A program made the position numbers and the translations under genes. From positions 7,146 to 71,145 of the forward strand of contig NZ_MUXU01000018.1 in NCBI RefSeq assembly GCF_002014985.1: a stretch of 64,000 nucleotides of DNA, written 5' to 3'. Positions 26,364 to 35,278 of the stretch are shown one piece after another (position 1 is the first letter of the stretch; each line of letters starts with the position of its first letter). The notes beneath the pieces were generated by a model. The model was not told the DNA's origin. It was given only the letters and a program-made list of their open reading frames with translations, and ran no database searches. Origin of the DNA: Moraxella caviae. Lineage in GTDB: Bacteria; Pseudomonadota; Gammaproteobacteria; Pseudomonadales; Moraxellaceae.

Positions 26364-28058
26364 ATGCAGCGTTTCAAAAAAAGCTATTTGTCTGGCTCAA
26401 GCAGCCAGCCGCTCATCGGGCAAACCATCGGCGACATCTTTGATCAGGCGTGCGCCGAACACGCCTACAAAGAAGCACTGGTGAGCAGCCATCAAAATGT
26501 GCGACTTTCCTACCACGAGCTCAAAGAAAAAGTAGAAGCCTTGGCGTGCCAACTGCTTGAAATCGGCTTTAAAAAAGGCGACAGATTGGGTATTTGGTCG
26601 CCAAACTGCTGGGAATGGACAGTAACGCAATTTGCCGCTGCCAAAGCTGGCTTGATTTTGGTGAATCTCAATCCGTCTTATAAGTCCACAGATTTGATTG
26701 AATATGTGCTAAATAAAGTGGCGGTCAAGGGGCTTGTCATGGCTGAGCCGCTAAAAAGCACCGATTATGAAGCGCTGCTTGGCGAGATTGCGCCTGAAAT
26801 TTATCAGCAGACGAACAAATCGCTTGAGTGCGCGCGCTTGCCACACCTAAAAACGGTGATTAAGCTGTCTGAAAATGCCTTGCCAAGCTGCTATTCGTTT
26901 TATGATTTGCTCACCACGCCTACGCACGAGCAGGTGCAAGAGCTGCACGCATTGTCGGATTCTTTGCAATTTGATGATGTGATTAACATTCAGTTTACAT
27001 CTGGCACGACAGGCAGCCCAAAAGGCACAATGCTCACCCATCATAATATCCTAAATAACGGCTATTTTGTCGGTGAAGGCATTAAACTTACCGAAAGCGA
27101 CAAAATCTGCATCGCCGTGCCGCTATTTCACTGCTTTGGCATGGTGATGGGCAATCTGGCAGCGGTGTCGCATGGCGCAACGATGGTCTATCCAAGTGCG
27201 GTCTTTAACCCCCAAGACACCTTAAAAGCCATCGCCAACGAAGGCTGCACGGCAGCTTATGGCGTACCGACCATCTTTATCAATATGCTAGAGCAAGAAA
27301 ACTTTGACGACTTTGATTTGTCAAGTTTGCGCACAGGCATCATGGCAGGTTCGCCTTGTCCAAAAGAAATCATGACGCGCGTCATGGAGCGTATGCACAT
27401 GAGCGAAATCACCATTTGCTATGGCATGACAGAGACTTCGCCTGTCAGCGTCCAAAGTTATGTGGACGACCCAATTGACAAGCGTGTGAGTACAGTGGGG
27501 CGCATTCATCCGCACGTTGAGCTAAAAATCGTAGATGAAAATAATCACATCGTGCCAGTGGGCGCATTGGGCGAAATCTGCGTGCGTGGCTATTCGGTGA
27601 TGGCAGGCTACTGGGACGATGAACAAAAAACACGCGAAGTGATAGACGAGCATGGCTGGATGCACACAGGCGACATCGGCAAGATGGACGATGAAGGCTA
27701 TGTGCAAATCAAAGGACGTATCAAGGACATTGTCATTCGTGGCGGTGAAAACTTATTCCCCAAAGAGATTGAAGATTTCTTGTACAAACACCCTGCAGTG
27801 GGCGAAGTGCAAGTGGTTGGCGTGCCTGACCCAAAATACGGCGAAGAGCTGTGTGCGTGTATCATCGTTCATGATCAGCATGAATGCGACAGCGAAAGCA
27901 TTCGTGAATTTTGTAAAAACAAAATTTCGCACAACAAAATCCCGCGTTACGTCCGCTTTGTTACCGAGTTTCCGATGACAGCTTCTGGCAAAATCCAAAA
28001 GTTCAAGCTGCGTGAGCAGATGTGCGAAGTTTTGGGCATATCGCTTGATGATGATTGA
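26364..28058 (+). CDS. AMP-binding acyl-CoA synthetase
   Basis: An ANL-superfamily adenylating enzyme of 564 residues that forms acyl-CoA from a carboxylic acid, ATP and CoA. The P-loop FTSGTTGSPKG is near residue 210, GYGMTE-type motif CYGMTETSP near 352, HTGDIGKMDDEGYVQIKGR near 434, and the catalytic lysine motif ASGKIQKFKLRE near 545. The type is that of medium- or branched-chain acyl-CoA ligases. Next to liu genes it may activate isovalerate or a related acid; substrate is inferred. A good RBS (AAAAGGAG) precedes the ATG, 71 bases after the TetR gene. Confidence 0.88.
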   Translation: MQRFKKSYLSGSSSQPLIGQTIGDIFDQACAEHAYKEALVSSHQNVRLSYHELKEKVEALACQLLEIGFKKGDRLGIWSPNCWEWTVTQFAAAKAGLILVNLNPSYKSTDLIEYVLNKVAVKGLVMAEPLKSTDYEALLGEIAPEIYQQTNKSLECARLPHLKTVIKLSENALPSCYSFYDLLTTPTHEQVQELHALSDSLQFDDVINIQFTSGTTGSPKGTMLTHHNILNNGYFVGEGIKLTESDKICIAVPLFHCFGMVMGNLAAVSHGATMVYPSAVFNPQDTLKAIANEGCTAAYGVPTIFINMLEQENFDDFDLSSLRTGIMAGSPCPKEIMTRVMERMHMSEITICYGMTETSPVSVQSYVDDPIDKRVSTVGRIHPHVELKIVDENNHIVPVGALGEICVRGYSVMAGYWDDEQKTREVIDEHGWMHTGDIGKMDDEGYVQIKGRIKDIVIRGGENLFPKEIEDFLYKHPAVGEVQVVGVPDPKYGEELCACIIVHDQHECDSESIREFCKNKISHNKIPRYVRFVTEFPMTASGKIQKFKLREQMCEVLGISLDDD

Positions 28059-28139
28059 TATTGGTGTGTATTTGGCGTGATTTAGCAGTGTCAATCAAGG
28101 CAGATTTTGTCTTGATTGGCAAGCGATAAGGAGAGAGTG

Positions 28140-28958
28140 ATGGCGGGCAGTTATTATGTTTTAAAATCACGCGAGCAGACGGACGATGGCGTGGTGGCGA
28201 TTTATGATTGCACGATTCATGCACAAGGCGCTTGGAATCCCAATGAGCAGCATATGGCGCCAGTGGCAGGCGTGATTTGTGCTGAGTTGGACGCTTTTTC
28301 GCCCCGTGATGATGTGCGTATTGCGCGTATCAGTTTTGATATTTTTGGGCTGATTCACTTTGGTGAATTTAGCATCACCACCAAAACCATCAGAGCAGGG
28401 CGCACCATTGAGCTGATTGAATCTGTCATGCAAACGCAAGGCAAAACGTGCGTGGTGGCGCGCGCGTGGCGACTGCAAACCAGCGACACCAAGGTGGTGG
28501 CAGGACTTGAAAATACCGCCATCACGCCGCCTGATGATATGCCAGATTGGGACGGTATGGCGGCATGGCCGGGCGGTTATATTCGCAGCATTCGTGCCAA
28601 GACGGATATAAATCGTAGGGCTGGCAAGGGTGTGGTATGGCTAACAAATGAGCTTGATATGGCGCATGACTCATCAGGGCAAGCGCTGCCTGTGAGTGAT
28701 TTTGTACGTCTGATGGGCATGGTGGATACTGCCAATGGCATTGTGCCGCGCGCCACGCCTGATAAGGGCAAATGGGCTTTTCCAAATGTGGATTTGCAGA
28801 TTCATCTGCTAAGAATACCAAAAGGGCGCTGGCTTGGACTTGAAACCATTCAGCAGATTGGCGATGACGGCATTGGCTTAACGAGCAGCGTGCTGCATGA
28901 TGAGCAAGGCGTATTTGGACATAGCGAGCAGATTTTGACCGTGCGTCAGCTGGACTGA
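28140..28958 (+). CDS. Acyl-CoA thioesterase-like protein (double hotdog, 4HBT_3 type)
   Basis: 272 residues from ATG at 28140, which has AAGGAG nine bases upstream; the frame is open eight codons further to a TTG. It resembles thioesterase-like superfamily proteins with a TesB-like double hotdog fold: the first half has LDAFSPRDDVRIARISFDIFG and the second FPNVDLQIHLLR...GRWLGLETIQQIGDDGIGLTSS...DEQGVFGHSEQ. Placed behind an acyl-CoA ligase it could hydrolyse a CoA ester or bind one. Family assignment is moderate; substrate unknown. Confidence 0.75.
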   Translation: MAGSYYVLKSREQTDDGVVAIYDCTIHAQGAWNPNEQHMAPVAGVICAELDAFSPRDDVRIARISFDIFGLIHFGEFSITTKTIRAGRTIELIESVMQTQGKTCVVARAWRLQTSDTKVVAGLENTAITPPDDMPDWDGMAAWPGGYIRSIRAKTDINRRAGKGVVWLTNELDMAHDSSGQALPVSDFVRLMGMVDTANGIVPRATPDKGKWAFPNVDLQIHLLRIPKGRWLGLETIQQIGDDGIGLTSSVLHDEQGVFGHSEQILTVRQLD

Positions 28959-29056
28959 TGGTTTGGTATTAGGCATTGACAACAAAGGAGTGCAGCAAGA
29001 GTAAAATTTTAACGCAGTTAACAAATGACGGATCAAATGAACAACAAGGAGTGTGT

Positions 29057-30427
29057 ATGACAACAGATCGTGTATCTTTTGGCGATGTGTCCGCTCAAGC
29101 TGGCGATGCGCCAACCGTGAATATCAATACCGTGATTGATGAAGCCAAATTCGGCAGCTTTCATCGGCAGGTGCTGTTTTGGTGTTTGCTTATCATCATT
29201 TTTGATGGTTATGATTTGGTGATTTATGGCGTGGCATTGCCGCTTTTGATGGAGCAATGGTCGCTCACCGCCGTAGAAGCAGGTATGCTGGCGAGTTCTG
29301 CGCTGGCTGGCATGATGTTTGGCGCGATGATTTTTGGGGCTTTGGCAGATCGCATTGGGCGCAAAAAAGCCATCATGCTGTGTACGGCATTTTTTAGCGG
29401 TTTTACTTTTTTAGGAGCGTTTGCGCCATCGCCCACCGAATTTGCGGTTTTGCGCTTTTTGGCGGGGTTGGGGATTGGCGGCGTGATGCCAAATTTGGTT
29501 GCGCTGACTTCTGAATACGCACCCAAAAAGCTGCGTGCCACGATGGTTTCCATTATGTTTAGCGGCTATGCGGTGGGTGGCATCATCTCGGCATTGCTTG
29601 GTTCGTTTTTGGTCAAGGATTATGGCTGGGAAATCATGTTTTATTTGGCAGGGATTCCGCTGTTAGGCTTTCCGCTGATTTGGAAATTTTTGCCAGAATC
29701 GGTAACTTTTTTGGTGAAGGACAATCAGCAAGACAAAGCGCGCCACATCATTGGCAAGCTCTTACCAAGCGCCAATTTACCAGCAAATGCGACACTGGTG
29801 CTTAATGAAATCCCAGCTCAAGCTGCGTCTGCACAGAGCGATAAAAAGCAATCGGCATTCGTGCAGCTGTTCACCGAAGGGCGAGCTTTTGGTACACTGA
29901 TGTTTTGGGTGGCGTTTTTCATGTGCTTGCTCATGACTTATACGCTCAGCAGCTGGCTGCCTAAGCTGATGCTTTCAGCGGGATATTCGTTGGGTGCAAG
30001 CATTTTGTTCTTGTTTGCGCTGAATATTGGGGCGATGATTGGGGCGATTGCAGGCGGCTTTTTGGCGGATAAATTCCATCTTAAGCCTGTGATTGTTACC
30101 ATGTGTGCGCTGGCAGCGGTGTCCATTTCAGCATTGGCAATCAATTCGCCACCTGTGATTTTGTACACGCTGGTGGCGGTGGCAGGCGCAACCACCATCG
30201 GTACGTCCATTTTGCTGTACAGCTATTTGGCGCAGTTTTATCCGCTGCACATTCGTACTACAGGTATTGGCTGTGCGTCAGCGGTCAGCCGTGTTGGTGC
30301 GATTGTTGGGCCTGTGATGACAGGGGCGATTTTGGCGATGAATTTGCCGCACGCTTACAATTTTCTAGCCATCGGCATTCCAGCGCTGCTTGCCACCATT
30401 GCTATGGCAGTGCTAAAGCGCGCATAG
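29057..30427 (+). CDS. MFS transporter, aromatic acid:H+ symporter (AAHS) type
   Basis: A 456-residue twelve-helix major facilitator. The first helix has IIFDGYDLVIYGVALPLLM, a hallmark of the AAHS group (PcaK, BenK), and loop 2-3 has the MFS motif GALADRIGRKKA. ATG at 29057 with AAGGAG is chosen over a longer frame from 28976. Its position with an acyl-CoA ligase suggests uptake of the acid that the ligase activates, perhaps a short branched or aromatic acid. It is the last gene before repeat B and has its own terminator. Confidence 0.88.
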   Translation: MTTDRVSFGDVSAQAGDAPTVNINTVIDEAKFGSFHRQVLFWCLLIIIFDGYDLVIYGVALPLLMEQWSLTAVEAGMLASSALAGMMFGAMIFGALADRIGRKKAIMLCTAFFSGFTFLGAFAPSPTEFAVLRFLAGLGIGGVMPNLVALTSEYAPKKLRATMVSIMFSGYAVGGIISALLGSFLVKDYGWEIMFYLAGIPLLGFPLIWKFLPESVTFLVKDNQQDKARHIIGKLLPSANLPANATLVLNEIPAQAASAQSDKKQSAFVQLFTEGRAFGTLMFWVAFFMCLLMTYTLSSWLPKLMLSAGYSLGASILFLFALNIGAMIGAIAGGFLADKFHLKPVIVTMCALAAVSISALAINSPPVILYTLVAVAGATTIGTSILLYSYLAQFYPLHIRTTGIGCASAVSRVGAIVGPVMTGAILAMNLPHAYNFLAIGIPALLATIAMAVLKRA

Positions 30428-30483
30428 GACTGTTTTTGCACAAGGTTGTTTTTACGAAAGATTGTTTTTAAGAAAATAATCAG

Positions 30484-30519
30484 CCACAAGCTCTACTGGC
30501 GTAGGGTTTGTGGTTTTTT
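30484..30519 (+). terminator. Rho-independent terminator after the MFS gene
   Basis: Arms CCACAAGC... and ...GTTTGTGG with a T run to 30519. Confidence 0.75.
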
Positions 30520-30610
30520 ATGGCTTTATGATTTTGGCTTGTTGTGTTATTGATGCCATCTGCGCTTTGTCGTTTTGTAGTCAAATTAATTGGATAGTAG
30601 TTTTTAAAAG

Positions 30611-30619
30611 TTATCCACA
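30611..30619 (+). promoter_or_regulatory. DnaA-box-like site in repeat B
   Basis: TTATCCACA, the same position as the first site in repeat A. Confidence 0.5.
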
Positions 30620-31022
30620 GATTTTTCGTATAAATTTAAGCTGATTTCGTGGAACATCATGCGTGCGATGATTTGAAAAAATTACGATTTTCTGTGTCTT
30701 TATAAAAAATATCAATTATTTATAACTAATTGATTTTAAAAGATAAAATTTATCAATGTGTCATGATGATGGCAAGCAAAAATCACGCTGTAAGCACCGA
30801 ACGATAAAGGCTTTGGTGGATAAATTTATGCCATTTCCACAAAGTTATCCATAGATTTTGGGGATAAGAATTTAAAGGCTTGGCAAGGCTAATGATGGCA
30901 AGGCTTGGCGGTGAGTTGGGCGAAAAGTTGGCTGGGGAATTTGGCAGGTGATGAGCGAGAGAAAAGTTGTTGTTAGAGTGGTGTTTTGGGAAAGTTATGA
31001 TGTTTCACGCAGATTTTTACAA

Positions 31023-31055
31023 TAAAAAACAACCCAAATGCGAGTTTGGGTTGTT
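31023..31055 (-). terminator. Rho-independent terminator after hutI
   Basis: Arms 31028-31038 and 31045-31055 form the same eleven-pair stem as in repeat A; a T run follows on the minus strand. Confidence 0.85.
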
Positions 31056-31070
31056 GTTGATGGGTGATGT

Positions 31071-32300
31071 TTAGTGGTTTGTTGGTTTACCGCTCAATAT
31101 CAATTTATCCAAGCGGTTCTGCCCAATCAAATAAGCCAAATCCGCAGGACGCTCAATGTCCCACAGTGCCAAATCTGCATCATAGCCGACTTTAAGCTGA
31201 CCTTTACGGTCTTGCAATCCCAATGCCTGCGCGGCATGACGTGTCGTGCCTGACAGAGCTTCTTCTGGCGTCAATCCAAACAGCGTACACGCCATATTTA
31301 TCGCCAGCAATATGGACGCAGACGGTGATGTGCCGGGGTTGCAGTCGGTGGAAACTGCCATATTGACGCCGCATTCACGCATTTTAGCAATCGGTGGCAG
31401 CTTGGTCTCTTTTAGCACATAAAAGGCGGTCGGCAGCAGTACGCCCACCACGTTTTTTTGCGCCATTTTAGCGACGTTGTCATCATTTAGGTATTCAATA
31501 TGATCGGCTGACAGCCCGTCAAATTGCGCCACAAGTTCTGCTCCGCCCATGTCAGACAGCTGCTCAGCGTGCAACTTAACAGGCAAGCCCAGTTCGGTGG
31601 CAACGGCAAACAGCTTGGCAACTTGCTCGGTGCTAAATGCGATATGCTCACAAAATGCGTCTACTGCGTCCACCAAGCCTTCATTGGCAAGGGTTTTTAG
31701 CCATTGACACGCTTGCTCTACATAGTCATCAGCCCGCCCTTGATATTCTGGTGGCAAGGCATGTAGGGCAAGGTAGGTTTTTTTGACGGTAATGCCAAAG
31801 TCTTGCCCCAGTTGTTTGGCGACTTGCAGCATTTTGCGCTCGCTGTCCAAGTCAAGCCCATAGCCTGATTTGATTTCAATCGTGCCAACGCCTTGTGCAA
31901 TGAAGGCTTGCAGTCGCTGCTTGCTGGCTTGGTACAGCTCATCAAAACTTGCTTGGCGTGTGGCATTCACCGTTGAGAGTATGCCACCACCATTTTTGGC
32001 GATGGTGGCATAGTCCACGCCATTTAAGCGCATTTCAAATTCATGACTGCGATTGCCAGCATAAACAAGGTGCGTGTGGCAATCCATCAGTGCAGGCGTG
32101 ATCCATTTGCCCTGACAGTCCGTGCGCTTGGTATCGGTAAATTGTGCCAACGCCGTGTCATAATCACCGATGTAAATGATTTTGCCGTCTTGAATGGCGA
32201 TAGCGGCTTGGCGTAACGCTCCATAAGGCGTGTCTGACCCATAGCCAAACTCGTCATTCATCGTGGCAAGATTGACATTATAATAAAGCTGAGTTGTCAT
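31071..32300 (-). CDS. hutI: Imidazolonepropionase
   Basis: The third enzyme of histidine degradation; it opens imidazolone propionate to N-formimino-glutamate. It has 409 residues of amidohydrolase fold. Metal-binding DCHTHLVYAG, the GTIEIKSGYGLD segment, HAEQLSD and STDCNPGTSP are all conserved. The last codons lie within long repeat B. It is the last gene of the minus-strand hut region, downstream of hutG by 124 bases. Confidence 0.96.
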   Translation of the reverse strand: MTTQLYYNVNLATMNDEFGYGSDTPYGALRQAAIAIQDGKIIYIGDYDTALAQFTDTKRTDCQGKWITPALMDCHTHLVYAGNRSHEFEMRLNGVDYATIAKNGGGILSTVNATRQASFDELYQASKQRLQAFIAQGVGTIEIKSGYGLDLDSERKMLQVAKQLGQDFGITVKKTYLALHALPPEYQGRADDYVEQACQWLKTLANEGLVDAVDAFCEHIAFSTEQVAKLFAVATELGLPVKLHAEQLSDMGGAELVAQFDGLSADHIEYLNDDNVAKMAQKNVVGVLLPTAFYVLKETKLPPIAKMRECGVNMAVSTDCNPGTSPSASILLAINMACTLFGLTPEEALSGTTRHAAQALGLQDRKGQLKVGYDADLALWDIERPADLAYLIGQNRLDKLILSGKPTNH

Positions 32301-32424
32301 GCGCAGTCCTTGTAAGTGATTGTATTAAAAGGATTTTTCAGTTAATTTACCGTTCGCTTAATCTGTTGGCAAAATTTTCTTGGTAAGTTTTTGTCTTGAT
32401 TTGCCGTATCGTTATGCGCCAAAA

Positions 32425-33489
32425 TTATGCACCAAAACCATGCAATAAATGCCGCTCAATCACGCCTGCCAAGAGTCGTGCCGCAACTTTAACGCTTTTG
32501 TCGTCTGTGTCGTATTTTGGGTTAATCTCGGCAAAATCCACCACTTTTACTTTGCCTGTGGCGAACAGCAAATCTAAGCATTGCTCGGCAAAATCAAGAC
32601 TAAAACCTTTGGCGGCAGGTGCGCTCACCGCAGGCACAAGACTTGACGAAAAACCGTCCATATCAAGCGTGATATAAAGCACATCCAGCGCATCGCAAAA
32701 AGTATGCAGTCGTTTGGCAATCTCATCAAATGCTAAGCGATTGCAGTCATCATCGCTGATCATGCTGACATTGAGCGATGCAGCGCGGTCAAACAACGCT
32801 GCCGCATTGCTAAAACGGCTGACACCCACGCACAAATAATGAAAATGCTCTGCGCCCACAAGCTCACTGATTTGGCGAAAAGGTGTGCCAGAGCTTGCCA
32901 CGTCATTTTGGCGAAGGTCTAAATGTGCATCAAAATTGATGATGCCGATTTTTGGTAAATGGGTTTGTTTTGATGGGGCTTGACTTGCTTTGTCTTGCAA
33001 ATGCTGATACAAGCCCAAAAAAGACGCGTAGGCGATCTCATGACCGCCGCCCAAGCCAATAGGTAAGCTATTGTTATTTAAGTAATTTTTGATTTTTTGA
33101 GCAAAGACGGTTTGGGTGTTTTCCAAAGCATTTGCCAGCATTTCGTCATTATCAACACAATGGACGTTGCCCATGTCCGCCACCAATTTTGACAACGCCT
33201 GACGATTATCGCCAAACGCATCAAGTACGGCAGATGGCACAGGCAACTTGGCGAAGGCGGATTTGATTTTATCAGGGGCGTGTTTTGCGCCAATGCGTCC
33301 TTGGTTGCGCAGTACGCCTTGATCGCAGCAAAATCCCAGCAGGGCGATTTTGGCGGATAAGTTTTGGTTGGCAAGTGCTTCGCCAGATGAGACGATTTCT
33401 TGCCAATAGCAAGCGCGCGCGCTTTCAAAGGGTTCTTGGCGCGCCGTCCAAAGCGTAGGGTTGTGCGGTGTGATTTTGGTGTATTGCAT
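32425..33489 (-). CDS. hutG: Formimidoylglutamase
   Basis: An arginase-fold, manganese-dependent hydrolase that turns N-formimino-glutamate into glutamate and formamide. It has 354 residues. Metal motifs are GGGHEIAYA, INFDAHLDLR and YITLDMDGF. The presence of HutG and no sign of HutF points to the direct four-enzyme hut route. RBS AAGGAAAT precedes the ATG. Confidence 0.95.
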   Translation of the reverse strand: MQYTKITPHNPTLWTARQEPFESARACYWQEIVSSGEALANQNLSAKIALLGFCCDQGVLRNQGRIGAKHAPDKIKSAFAKLPVPSAVLDAFGDNRQALSKLVADMGNVHCVDNDEMLANALENTQTVFAQKIKNYLNNNSLPIGLGGGHEIAYASFLGLYQHLQDKASQAPSKQTHLPKIGIINFDAHLDLRQNDVASSGTPFRQISELVGAEHFHYLCVGVSRFSNAAALFDRAASLNVSMISDDDCNRLAFDEIAKRLHTFCDALDVLYITLDMDGFSSSLVPAVSAPAAKGFSLDFAEQCLDLLFATGKVKVVDFAEINPKYDTDDKSVKVAARLLAGVIERHLLHGFGA

Positions 33490-33564
33490 AAAATTTCCTT
33501 ATTGTGTGCTGGCTGTCGTCATGGACGTTTGTCAATGTGATGATGGACGTATTTGAATTGACGA

Positions 33565-33987
33565 TTATTCGGCAGTAAAAGGGTTAATCACCGCCACAGG
33601 CAAATCGGCAAAATCTGCCACGTTGCGCGTTACTAAAATCAAGCCATGTTCTTTGGCGCAGGCGGCAATCCATGCGTCATTTTCAGGGGCTTTATTTGGC
33701 ACATGAAAGCTTGCGCAAATATCGGCGGTGCGTTCAGTGATGGGTAGGATGCGTCCTTGATACATTTTTTTGCTTTGTTCAAGCCATGTTCGCAGGTATT
33801 TGCCTTGCTTGACATCTTTACGCTCCATGCCCAGTACGCCACGTTCAAGCTCCATCAGCACGACCACGCTCAAATATAAATCACGATAATCTATGCTTGC
33901 AAGCCATTCATCAAAGCCAGCATTTGCCACGCCTTTTTGCACTTTGCGAATTTCGCTGACGGCATTGGTGTCTAATAAATACATCAC
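33565..33987 (-). CDS. PIN-domain toxin, VapC type
   Basis: A 140-residue PIN-domain ribonuclease. The acidic residues sit in MYLLDTNAVSEIRK, in LMELERGVLG, and in ENDAWIAACAKEHGLILVTRN, which ends with NVADF. It overlaps the preceding antitoxin gene by four bases, the usual arrangement for a toxin-antitoxin pair. It resembles the group often paired with Phd-type antitoxins (FitB/VapC). It sits inside the hut region, between hutG and lysE. Confidence 0.9.
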   Translation of the reverse strand: MMYLLDTNAVSEIRKVQKGVANAGFDEWLASIDYRDLYLSVVVLMELERGVLGMERKDVKQGKYLRTWLEQSKKMYQGRILPITERTADICASFHVPNKAPENDAWIAACAKEHGLILVTRNVADFADLPVAVINPFTAE

Positions 33988-34268
33988 AACTCCCCAAAAT
34001 CCACAGGTGGGCGATTGTTTGTACTTCTAGTCGGCAGCTCAAATTCAATATCCGCCACTTCATCAGGAATATCTAAGGCAAGATAAGCATCTTTGGCGGA
34101 AACAAACTCTCTGCTACCTGCTGGATTTAATTTGTTTTTTTGATAATCATCATAACGCAGCAGCACATAGCTTGGCTCACCACGTTTGGTGATGATGACA
34201 GGGGCGATGTCGGCTTGGCGCTGGGCGTAGCTGGTGCGTTGGTTGAATTCACGACTGGTCATGTACAT
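33984..34268 (-). CDS. Phd/YefM-family antitoxin
   Basis: About 94 residues from ATG at 34268, which is well spaced from AAGGA; an ATG two codons upstream overlaps that site. The N-terminal TSREFNQRTSYAQRQAD...PVIITKRGEPSYVLLRYDDYQ is the DNA-binding fold of Phd/YefM. The C-terminus should wrap the toxin. A perfect inverted repeat next to its -10 (34326-34343) is a likely autoregulation site. The toxin gene overlaps its stop. Confidence 0.9.
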   Translation of the reverse strand: MYMTSREFNQRTSYAQRQADIAPVIITKRGEPSYVLLRYDDYQKNKLNPAGSREFVSAKDAYLALDIPDEVADIEFELPTRSTNNRPPVDFGEL

Positions 34269-34325
34269 AAGCATTCCTTGTTTATTGATGAAATGTTTGT
34301 TGATTGATGATGGCTATGGATAATT

Positions 34326-34343
34326 TGTAGTGATGTTACTACA
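34326..34343. promoter_or_regulatory. Palindromic operator of the toxin-antitoxin pair
   Basis: TGTAGT-GATGTT-ACTACA is a perfect six-base inverted repeat with a six-base spacer, just downstream of the -10 and about 60 bases before the antitoxin start. Confidence 0.65.
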
Positions 34344-34346
34344 TTT

Positions 34347-34375
34347 AGTATAGCACAAGCAAACCAAGCCAACAA
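34347..34375 (-). promoter_or_regulatory. Promoter of the toxin-antitoxin pair
   Basis: On the minus strand TTGTTG (34375-34370), a 17-base spacer and TATACT (34352-34347). The operator palindrome follows at once. Confidence 0.6.
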
Positions 34376-34442
34376 GACGGTTCTGATTTGGATCAATTTA
34401 TCTTAAAATCAGCCCACAGCCAACCTAAAAATCCCCAAAAAA

Positions 34443-35069
34443 CTACACCCCGCCAAACACAAAACTCAACAATTTAAAGGCAATCCACCACATCATCACG
34501 CCGATGGCGAATTCAAGTACGCGCCACGCTTTAGGGTTTTTGAAAATCGGCAACAAATACTTTGCCCCATAGCCAAGCCCAAAAAACCATGCAAACGACA
34601 CCAAAAGCACCCCTGCCAAAAACGACAGTTTGCTATCGCTTGCCAAAGTTGCACCAATGCCGCCAACAAGCACCACCGTATCTAGATACACGTGCGGATT
34701 TAGTAGTGTAATGGCGAAAGTCGCAAGCACGGTGGTTTTTAGGCTTGCAGGCTTGGCATTGTCATCGCTCACCAGCGTGCTGTTTGAAGTCAGGGCGTTT
34801 TTGAAGGAATTAAAACCGTACCAACCCAAAAACGCCGCGCCGCCCACGCCAAGCAGTTTGGTGAGCGTGGCATTGTTGGCAAACACCGAGCCAACGCCCA
34901 TCACGCCAAGCGTCATCAGCAATACATCGCACGCAAAGCAAATCAAGCACACCCAAAAAATGTGCTGACCTTTCAGCGCCGTCTTTAGCACAAAGGCGTT
35001 TTGGCTGCCAATGGCGATAATCAGCCCTGCCGACACCATCACCCCTGTCAAAAAAGTTTCAAGCCACAT
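34443..35069 (-). CDS. LysE/ArgO-family amino acid exporter
   Basis: A membrane protein of 208 residues with about six helices. AGLIIAIGSQNAFVLKTALKGQH is characteristic of the LysE/ArgO branch (basic amino acid export). ATG at 35069 with AGGA upstream is chosen; the frame continues nine codons to TTG. It lies between hutH and the toxin-antitoxin pair. It could balance arginine or lysine, and a role in histidine use is not shown. Confidence 0.88.
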   Translation of the reverse strand: MWLETFLTGVMVSAGLIIAIGSQNAFVLKTALKGQHIFWVCLICFACDVLLMTLGVMGVGSVFANNATLTKLLGVGGAAFLGWYGFNSFKNALTSNSTLVSDDNAKPASLKTTVLATFAITLLNPHVYLDTVVLVGGIGATLASDSKLSFLAGVLLVSFAWFFGLGYGAKYLLPIFKNPKAWRVLEFAIGVMMWWIAFKLLSFVFGGV

Positions 35070-35278
35070 ATAAGTTCCTGATAAAAATTCCTGCAAATTT
35101 TACAAGGGCGCAAGATTAGCATTTGTGGGTGGAAAATGCAATCAAGCAAGCTGTGGCTGTGCGACTTAGATTTGGCGGTTTGGGTTAAAAAACTGGGCGT
35201 TTGCCAAGCATTTTTGACGAATGCTTTTTGTTAATGCGCTTGGCGGTCATTAACGTCAGTATTCACGCCCGGCTGTTT

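Larger units (their letters stand above)
30601..31085. repeat. Long direct repeat, copy B (about 485 bp)
   Basis: Matches copy A (17931-18414) along its length in the same orientation. It holds TTATCCACA at 30611-30619, an AT-rich core, a second site degraded to TTATCCATA near 30845, and a minus-strand terminator. Its right end runs into the last codons of hutI (Pro-Thr-Asn-His-stop), so here the repeat belongs naturally to the hutI gene end. No open frame is convincing. With the 80 bases before it, it explains the gene-free stretch 30428-31070. Confidence 0.92.
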
